This document shows positions 58,640-64,000 of a stretch of DNA of 64,000 nucleotides, in pieces (the first letter of the stretch is position 1; every line of letters starts with the position of its first letter). The stretch is taken from assembly GCF_040654195.1 (NCBI RefSeq), contig NZ_JBFAHM010000020.1, forward strand, positions 1 to 64,000. Reading direction: 5' to 3'. Origin of the DNA: Hamadaea sp013361475 (GTDB taxonomy: Bacteria; Actinomycetota; Actinomycetes; Mycobacteriales; Micromonosporaceae). The notes beneath the pieces are model-generated. The model did no database searches. It was not told the DNA's origin and saw only the letters and a list, made by a program, of their open reading frames with translations. Made by a program: the position numbers and the translations under genes.

Positions 58640-58677
58640 GGATCGACGAACGCTGCTAGGGTCGGATCGACGAACGC
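58640..58677 (-). repeat. 24-bp tandem repeat in the promoter region of lipoprotein 1
   Basis: GGATCGACGAACGC occurs at 58640-58653 and 58664-58677, part of a 24-bp tandem duplication upstream of lipoprotein 1. It may double a regulator site or promoter. Confidence 0.7.
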
Positions 58678-58700
58678 CGCCGGGGATGATCCCCGGCGGC
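58676..58700 (-). terminator. terminator after the second lipoprotein gene
   Basis: GCCGCCGGGGA (58676-58686) pairs perfectly with TCCCCGGCGGC (58690-58700) with a 3-nt loop, 42 nt beyond the stop of lipoprotein 2. Each lipoprotein gene therefore seems to have its own unit. Confidence 0.8.
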
Positions 58701-58742
58701 GCCGTGACTGTAGCCGACGGCCTGAGCCGGCCGAAGAGCCCC

Positions 58743-59243
58743 CTACTCGAAGTTCTTGAGGGTGACGCCCGCGTCGGTGCAGATCTTCTTGACGTTGTTC
58801 GACGCGGTGTCGAGGTCGGCCGCGACCGACTCGATCTCGGCCGGCGACGAGAGGTTGGCGACCTTGTCGTACTTGGCTCCGAGGTCGGTCAGCGCCTGCT
58901 TCAGGTCCGGCGCGGCGGCCTTGTCGGCCTCCGCCTTGATGGTGGCCGCGGCCGCGGCGAGCAACGGCTTGACCGTCGCCCACGCCTTCGCGGCGGTGGC
59001 GGCGTCGCCCGTGGAGACCGCCGCGACGGCCTTCGCGAGGTCGGCCTTGGCGGTCGCGTCGAGGCTGCCGTACAGGGTGTCGATGGCGGTGCAGGCGGAG
59101 GTGGTGTTCGCCTTCACGTCCACGCTCGCGGCTGTCGTCGGGGCGGACGACGGGCCGGCCGTGGTCGCGTCGTCGGAGGAGCCGCAGGCGGCCGAGGCGA
59201 GCAGGGCGCCGGTGAGGGCGGCCAGCACGAGTACACGTCGCAT
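58743..59243 (-). CDS. tandem lipoprotein paralogue 2
   Basis: A 166-residue predicted lipoprotein. Signal MRRVLVLAALTGALL is followed by lipobox ASAAC and a Ser/Thr linker. The helical domain has cysteines at SACTAI and KICTDAGV, matching paralogue 1 (TVCTEL, TLCKAAGV). The leader reads AGATTG-GAC-GACATGCGACGTG, as in paralogue 1, so the duplication includes the 5' region. Function unknown. Confidence 0.82.
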   Translation of the reverse strand: MRRVLVLAALTGALLASAACGSSDDATTAGPSSAPTTAASVDVKANTTSACTAIDTLYGSLDATAKADLAKAVAAVSTGDAATAAKAWATVKPLLAAAAATIKAEADKAAAPDLKQALTDLGAKYDKVANLSSPAEIESVAADLDTASNNVKKICTDAGVTLKNFE

Positions 59244-59361
59244 GTCGCTGTCTCAATCTCGTGAGGGTGGCTGGCGCCGCCCCCTCCCCGGGAGGCGGCA
59301 CTGCGGCGCACTTTAAGCGATCTCCCAAACTGCTTCAAACCGAGTGCAACCGAGCGAAGGC

Positions 59362-59904
59362 TCACCTGGTCCAGTAGACCGTGCAGGTCTGCTGGATGGT
59401 CTGCCCGGCCTGGGTGACGTCCGGGCTGGTCAGCAACGATCCGGCGGTCTGGAGGTCGGCCGGCTTGGTGATCTGGGCGGCGGCCCGGTCGAACGCGTCG
59501 GCCTCGGCGGTCAGCGCCGACTTCAGCTTCTGGTCGAGCGCGAGGGACGCCTGCCCACGCAGCCCGGCCGCCCACTGGCCGAGCAAGGCCTTGATGTCCT
59601 GAACGGCCGCGTCGGCGGCCGCCCCGCCGTTCTGGGCCGCGGCCACGGCGTCGGCGAGCTTTCGGGTGAACTGGGCGGCCCCGTCGGCGGCCACCGACCG
59701 GATCTGCTCGCAGACGGCGCGAGTGTTTCCGGCCAGGTCGGTCGGGGCGGCACTGACAGTGGCACTCGGGGACACGCCGGCCCCGGCGGTCGCGCTGGCG
59801 CTCCCGCCGGACGACGGCGTACCGGTGCCGGAGCAGGCGGTCGCGGCCGCGAGAACCCCGGCGAAAAGCAAGGTGAATCGCAGGGCGGAAGGGGTGTGTC
59901 GCAT
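59362..59904 (-). CDS. tandem lipoprotein paralogue 3
   Basis: A 180-residue predicted lipoprotein. The signal ends at lipobox AATAC, followed by a Gly/Ser/Thr-rich linker and a helical domain. Cysteines at AVCEQIRS and QTCTVYW take the same places as in paralogues 1 and 2. It is more divergent, so it is probably the older copy. It begins 83 nt beyond the rne stop. Confidence 0.8.
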   Translation of the reverse strand: MRHTPSALRFTLLFAGVLAAATACSGTGTPSSGGSASATAGAGVSPSATVSAAPTDLAGNTRAVCEQIRSVAADGAAQFTRKLADAVAAAQNGGAAADAAVQDIKALLGQWAAGLRGQASLALDQKLKSALTAEADAFDRAAAQITKPADLQTAGSLLTSPDVTQAGQTIQQTCTVYWTR

Positions 59905-59941
59905 GAGGACTTCGTTACCCGGTCACTCGCCCGGCAAACAC

Positions 59942-59975
59942 CGCAGCGGTTGATCGTTGTCGATCAACCGCTGCG
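59942..59975 (-). terminator. rne terminator
   Basis: CGCAGCGGTTGATCG (59942-59956) pairs perfectly with CGATCAACCGCTGCG (59961-59975) around TTGT, 12 nt after the rne stop and followed by GTGTTTG on the minus strand. Confidence 0.9.
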
Positions 59976-59987
59976 ATGGCGTGTTCC

Positions 59988-62630
59988 TCAGGGGCGCGTA
60001 CGCCGTCGGGCACCGCCGCGCCGGCCTCGCCGCCGGCCGCCCCGCTCGTCGGACTCCGAACCGTCGCCCTCGTCGCCGTTGAGCTCCTCGGTGTCCTCGA
60101 CGACCTCGGCCTCGGCCGCGAACGGATCGTCCGGCTCGGCGGGGGCGTCCTCGTCGTCGACCGTCGCGTCGCGGTGAGCGGACGCGGCGACCTCCTTGAG
60201 CTTGTCCCCCGTCGCCTTGTCGTGGCTCTTGTCGCCGGAACGCCCGGCACCCCGCTCGGCGATCGGCTCGGTGTGGATCACGACGCCGCGGCCCTTGCAG
60301 TGTTCACAGGTCTCGCTGAACGCCTCCAGCAGACCCGCGCCGATCCGCTTGCGGGTCATCTGGACGAGGCCGAGCGAGGTCACCTCGGTGACCTGGTGCT
60401 TCGTGCGGTCGCGCCCGAGGCACTCGGTCAGCCGCCGGAGCACCAGCTCGCGGTTGCTCTCCAGCACCATGTCGATGAAGTCGATGACCACGATGCCGCC
60501 GATGTCGCGCAGCCGGAGCTGGCGCACGATCTCCTCGGCCGCCTCGAGGTTGTTGCGGGTGACGGTCTCCTCCAGGTTGCCGCCCGCACCGGTGTACTTG
60601 CCGGTGTTGACGTCGATGACCGTCATGGCCTCGGTCCGGTCGATCACCAGGTGGCCGCCGGACGGCAGGAAGACCTTGCGGTCCAGTCCCTTGAGGAGCT
60701 GCTCGTCCACCCGGTACGCGGCGAAGACGTCCACCGAGCCGGTGTACCGGTGCACCCGTTCGACGAGGTCGGGCGACACGTGCTTGAGGTAGCCCTCCAC
60801 CGTGTCGTACGCGTCGGAGCCGGCGATGACCAGTTCCTTGAAGTCCTCGTTGAACAGGTCCCGGACGACCCGCACGAGCAGGTCGGGCTCGGAGTAGAGC
60901 AGCGCGGGCGCGCCACCGGTCGCCGCCTTGGCCTGGATCTCCTCCCACTGCGCCTGCAACCGGGCGACGTCGCGGGACAGCTCCTCCTCCGAGGCGCCCT
61001 CCGCCGCCGTACGCACGATGACGCCTGCGCCTTCAGGGACGAGCTTCTTGAGGATGTCGCGGAGCCGCCGGCGCTCGACGTCGGACAGCTTGCGGCTGAT
61101 GCCGGAGGCAGTGCCGTGCGGCACGTACACCAGGTGGCGACCGGACAGCGCGATGTGGCTCGACAGCCGGGCGCCCTTGTGGCCAATCGGGTCCTTGGTG
61201 ACCTGCACGAGGACCGAGTCGCCGCTCTTCAGCGCCTGCTCGATCGAGCGCGACCGCCCTTCGAGCCCGGCCGCGTCCCAGTTCACCTCGCCCGCGTAGA
61301 GCACGGCGTTGCGGCCCCGGCCGAGGTCGACGAAGGCGGCCTCCATGCTGGGCAGCACGTTCTGCACCCGGCCGAGGTAGACGTTGCCGACCATGGTCGC
61401 GGCGCTGGCCCGGGTCACGTAGTGCTCGACGAGGACGCCGTCCTCGAGGACGCCGATCTGCGTCCGGTCGCCCTTCTGGCGTACGACCATGACCCGGTCG
61501 ACCGCCTCGCGGCGGGCCAGGAACTCGGCCTCGGACAGGATCGGGGGGCGGGTGCGACGCTGCTCACGGCCGTCCCGGCGGCGCTGGCGCTTGGCCTCCA
61601 GCCGGGTCGAGCCGGTGACGCCCTGCACCTCGTCGGCGGGCTTACGGCCGTCGCGGATCTTGACGATCGTGGGTACGCCGTCCTCGTCGATCTCCTCGAC
61701 GTCGGAACCGCTGCCCTTGCGGCGGCGACGGCGGCGGCGACGGGTCAGCGGCTCGCCGCTCTCGTCCTCCTCGCCCTCTTCCTCCTCAGGCTCCTGCTCC
61801 TCGGCCGCCTCGGCCTCCTCACCGGCGTCCTCCGCGGTGCCCTTCCCGCGACCACGTCCGCGGCGGCCCCGGCGACGGCGACGGTGTTCGTTGTCGGCGT
61901 CACCTTCGGCCTCGGCGGCGTGCTCGTCCTCCTCGGCCTCGGTGTCGGCCTCGGCGACCTCGGCCGCCTCGACGGGTTCGGCCGCGGCGCCCTTCTTGCG
62001 ACGGCGTCGGCGGCCGGGCTCGGCGGGCGCCTGCTCGGCTTCGGGCTCCTGGACGGGTTCGTCCCGTTCCGGGCGGCTTTCCGGGCGGCTGTCGCGGTCC
62101 CAGGTGTCGCGATCGGCACGCTCGGCGCGGGCCGGACGCGCCGGCGGCGTCACCGGCTCGGGCGCCATGAACAGCACGGTGGCGGCGGGACGGCGGCGAC
62201 CGCGCGGCTCCTCCGCCGGGGCCGGCTCCTCCGCCGGTTCCTCGGCGGTGTCGGCCGCAGCCCCTTCGGCCTCTTCCGCCTCCTCGGCCAGCTCTTCCTC
62301 GGCGGGCTCGGTGTCCTCGACGAGAGGCACCGGCTCCGGCTCGGGGGCGGCCGACCGGCGACGCGTACGCGTCACTCGTCCCGTTTCACCGGAATCGTCG
62401 GCGGAGGCGTCGTCGGACGCGCCACGGCGGCGAGTCGTCCGGCGACGCGCCGGCGCCTCCTCGGCCGGAGCGTCCTCGGGACGTGCCAGTGGCGCGGTGT
62501 TCTGGGCCTCGGCCGCGGATTCGTTGTCCGCAGCCTCGGCGGGCTCGTTGTCGAGCATCCGGATGTTCTCCAGTTCTGGCAGGCCCCGGGCGCGACGCAC
62601 GCTGCCACGCAGGACTTGCTCCATAGTCAC
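59988..62630 (-). CDS. rne: ribonuclease E/G family endoribonuclease
   Basis: An 880-residue RNase for mRNA decay and rRNA processing. The first ~385 residues are disordered, with alternating acidic and arginine-rich blocks (RRRRRGRRGRGRGKG, EEQEPEEEEGEEDESGE). An S1 domain starts near 400 (YLGRVQNVLPSMEAAFVDLG). The catalytic domain has DVNTGKYTG near 673 and IDFIDM, and the zinc-link CEHCKGRG near 773. An Arg/Gly tail follows. The unstructured arms flank the core on both sides, as in other actinobacteria. Start is GTG 62630 or ATG 62624. Confidence 0.95.
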   Translation of the reverse strand: MTMEQVLRGSVRRARGLPELENIRMLDNEPAEAADNESAAEAQNTAPLARPEDAPAEEAPARRRTTRRRGASDDASADDSGETGRVTRTRRRSAAPEPEPVPLVEDTEPAEEELAEEAEEAEGAAADTAEEPAEEPAPAEEPRGRRRPAATVLFMAPEPVTPPARPARAERADRDTWDRDSRPESRPERDEPVQEPEAEQAPAEPGRRRRRKKGAAAEPVEAAEVAEADTEAEEDEHAAEAEGDADNEHRRRRRGRRGRGRGKGTAEDAGEEAEAAEEQEPEEEEGEEDESGEPLTRRRRRRRRKGSGSDVEEIDEDGVPTIVKIRDGRKPADEVQGVTGSTRLEAKRQRRRDGREQRRTRPPILSEAEFLARREAVDRVMVVRQKGDRTQIGVLEDGVLVEHYVTRASAATMVGNVYLGRVQNVLPSMEAAFVDLGRGRNAVLYAGEVNWDAAGLEGRSRSIEQALKSGDSVLVQVTKDPIGHKGARLSSHIALSGRHLVYVPHGTASGISRKLSDVERRRLRDILKKLVPEGAGVIVRTAAEGASEEELSRDVARLQAQWEEIQAKAATGGAPALLYSEPDLLVRVVRDLFNEDFKELVIAGSDAYDTVEGYLKHVSPDLVERVHRYTGSVDVFAAYRVDEQLLKGLDRKVFLPSGGHLVIDRTEAMTVIDVNTGKYTGAGGNLEETVTRNNLEAAEEIVRQLRLRDIGGIVVIDFIDMVLESNRELVLRRLTECLGRDRTKHQVTEVTSLGLVQMTRKRIGAGLLEAFSETCEHCKGRGVVIHTEPIAERGAGRSGDKSHDKATGDKLKEVAASAHRDATVDDEDAPAEPDDPFAAEAEVVEDTEELNGDEGDGSESDERGGRRRGRRGGARRRTRP

Positions 62631-62700
62631 TCGGACGGCGATTCCCGGCAGGAACCGCCCTTCCTAAGTCTGCCGTCGGACGCTGAGACCTTTCCGGGGT

Positions 62701-63465
62701 CTAGCGCTCGACCGACGACGCCTCGCGATCCGCGTCCAGCGGATCCACGATCTCTCCGGCCGCGTTCAGGGAACCCTGCGCGAGCCGGGTGGCCCGCGGC
62801 GGGACCGGCTGAACCAGATCCGCCACGACACGCAGCCCGGAGAGGACATCGTCGGGTCGCACGGTCGGTGTCACCTGCCGTACGACAAGGTCGAGTATCG
62901 CATACGGGGCGTCCGGGACCCCGTCAGGTGGCGAGATCACCGTGATGTTCAGCACTGCCGCGCGGCAGTCGAGGCTGCGCCGGCCCTGTTTGGTCAGGCG
63001 TTCGACGAGCACCTCCGGCGCGGCGCGGAACGCCTCGACGGCACGCTCGAGGTCCGGTGTCGGCACCTCCGGCAACTCGACACGCCACCGGGACGCCTCG
63101 ATCCGGTCGGCCAGGCTGCCCAGCGCGGCCGCCTCGACCACGTCGAGCACGTCCAGCCCCGGCGAGAGGGCGGAGTCCAGGGCGGACCGCAGCTCCTCGG
63201 GGTCCACCCGAGCCTGCAGGCCCAGTTCGAGGTACTCGGCCTCGCTGGCGACCCCGGTCGGCGCGGCGGAGGCGAAGGAGATCTTGGGATGCGGGGTGAA
63301 CCCCTGCGAGTACGCGATGGGCACGTTCGCCCGGTGGATCGCGCGTTCGATGGCACGCGCGAAATCGCGGTGGCTGGTGAACCGCAGCGGGCCGCGTTTG
63401 GCGTACCGGATGCGGACCCGCTGGACGACCGGGGCCTGCCCGCCTTCTGGCTGCTTCTTAGGCAC
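62701..63465 (-). CDS. TIGR03936 / DUF2344 family protein
   Basis: A 254-residue protein of the radical-SAM-associated DUF2344 family, seen from QRVRIRYAKRGPLRFTSHRDFARAIERAIHRANVPIAYSQGFTPHPKISFASAAPTG (read as its motif blocks). It is found next to rne and a B12-binding radical SAM gene in many actinobacteria; that partner is not adjacent here. I chose GTG 63465, preceded by GGAGAAGG; its start overlaps the GT2 stop by 8 nt. Confidence 0.88.
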   Translation of the reverse strand: MPKKQPEGGQAPVVQRVRIRYAKRGPLRFTSHRDFARAIERAIHRANVPIAYSQGFTPHPKISFASAAPTGVASEAEYLELGLQARVDPEELRSALDSALSPGLDVLDVVEAAALGSLADRIEASRWRVELPEVPTPDLERAVEAFRAAPEVLVERLTKQGRRSLDCRAAVLNITVISPPDGVPDAPYAILDLVVRQVTPTVRPDDVLSGLRVVADLVQPVPPRATRLAQGSLNAAGEIVDPLDADREASSVER

Positions 63466-64000
63466 GCCCTTCTCCCGCCGTCGCGCGTACGCGGCCGGGG
63501 TCGGCCGCACGGATGGTGTCGATCATGCCATCCGGCTCCTCGTCGCTGTCGGAGTCATACCCGACGTAGTACGCGGGCCGGCCCTGGCTCGCCTCGTAGA
63601 TCCGCCCGACGTACTCCCCGAGCAGGCCGAGACAGAGCAACTGGCAGGCGCCGAAGAAGATGACGACCAGGAACATCGACGTCCAGCCGGGCACGGTCGC
63701 CCCGGCGAAGTAGGCCCACAGCGTCTTGACCACCAGCGCGAGCCCCAGCAGTACGCCGACCGCGCCGAGCCAGGTGGCGATGCGCAGCGGTGCGGCGGTG
63801 AAGCTCACGATGCTGTCGACGGTCAGCTTGATCATCCGCGTGAGCGGGTACTTGCTGACTCCGGCGGCCCGCTTCTCCCGGGTGTACGCGACCTGCCCGC
63901 TGGGGAAGCCGAGCCACGGGACCAGCAATCGGTAGACCGGCGCCCGTTCGGGCAGCCCCCGCAGGGCCTCGACCATGGCCCGGCTGAGGAGCCGGAAGTC
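63458..64000 (-). CDS. GT2 glycosyltransferase, GtrB/DPM1-like (C-terminal part)
   Basis: Only the last ~180 residues are in the window; the N-terminal catalytic part lies beyond base 64000. What is visible starts DFRLLSRAMVEALRGLPER, typical after the GT2 catalytic core, then EKRAAGVSKYP, two transmembrane helices and a cytoplasmic tail ending GEGRA. Such enzymes attach glucose or mannose to polyprenyl phosphate and could supply the lipid-linked sugar for GT-C enzymes such as that at 22824-24302. Confidence 0.88.
   Translation of the reverse strand, partial: DFRLLSRAMVEALRGLPERAPVYRLLVPWLGFPSGQVAYTREKRAAGVSKYPLTRMIKLTVDSIVSFTAAPLRIATWLGAVGVLLGLALVVKTLWAYFAGATVPGWTSMFLVVIFFGACQLLCLGLLGEYVGRIYEASQGRPAYYVGYDSDSDEEPDGMIDTIRAADPGRVRATAGEGRA

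Noticed and set aside
61740..62350. Highly repetitive purine/pyrimidine-biased stretch as a separate repeat locus
   Set aside because: It is the coding sequence for the disordered acidic and arginine-rich N-terminus of RNase E.

Overview
The window is GC-rich actinobacterial chromosome. Gene content and order suggest a filamentous actinomycete, most likely of the Micromonosporaceae. Indicators are rne followed by rplU-rpmA-obg, nadD-rsfS-phosphatase, a B12-independent methionine-synthase-like gene overlapping mnmA, frequent GTG/TTG starts, many ATGA/GTGA junctions and a SARP/AfsR-type regulator. The family assignment is an inference from style and content, not a database match. No rRNA, tRNA, CRISPR array, insertion sequence or phage gene was seen, and no gene-free stretch exceeds 300 bases.

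Layout. 1-9.8 kb (minus strand): a GGDEF-EAL protein, ligA, a MetE-like protein, mnmA and its likely sulfur donor (a cysteine desulfurase), then etfBA behind a palindromic operator. 9.9-18 kb: a small Cys protein; a two-gene unit encoding a WXG/EspC-like helper and a secreted-type protein with RTX repeats and an M91-like metalloprotease domain; a GNAT gene; two DUF202 membrane proteins; a membrane-anchored beta-helix protein; and a DrrAB-like ABC exporter preceded by six 10-11 bp phased repeats. 18-31.5 kb: a large SARP-NB-ARC-TPR regulator sharing its stop site with drrB, a ThDP enzyme, a GT-C glycosyltransferase, an enoyl-CoA hydratase, a DUF6232 protein, pta-ackA, and DUF2786 and DUF3800 genes.

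31.6-43.2 kb is the most distinctive part. It is a minus-strand, largely translationally coupled cluster: LacI regulator, two sugar ABC permeases, a solute-binding lipoprotein, two different DraG-fold ADP-ribosylglycohydrolases, ribokinase, a TIM-barrel/FGE-like fusion, a family III CoA-transferase and a CitE/HpcH lyase. It is bounded by a LacI operator at the start and a strong hairpin at the end. I infer import and complete catabolism of a ribosylated compound: hydrolysis to ribose plus an acid, ribose phosphorylation, CoA activation and C-C cleavage of the acid.

43.3-51 kb: YccF, DUF402 and orphan ABC genes, an ABC-2 exporter pair, and a ROK regulator divergent from a GH3 beta-N-acetylhexosaminidase with a palindromic operator between them. 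51-64 kb: housekeeping genes (histidine phosphatase, rsfS, nadD, pepN, obg, rpmA, rplU, rne, a TIGR03936 protein and the end of a GT2 glycosyltransferase), interrupted by three tandem paralogous lipoprotein genes between rplU and rne.

A hairpin repeat family of 53-63 nt occurs four times (7961, 16123, 43284, 47990), always just downstream of a stop codon. A second, shorter motif around CCGGGATAACGCG recurs at three intergenic sites.
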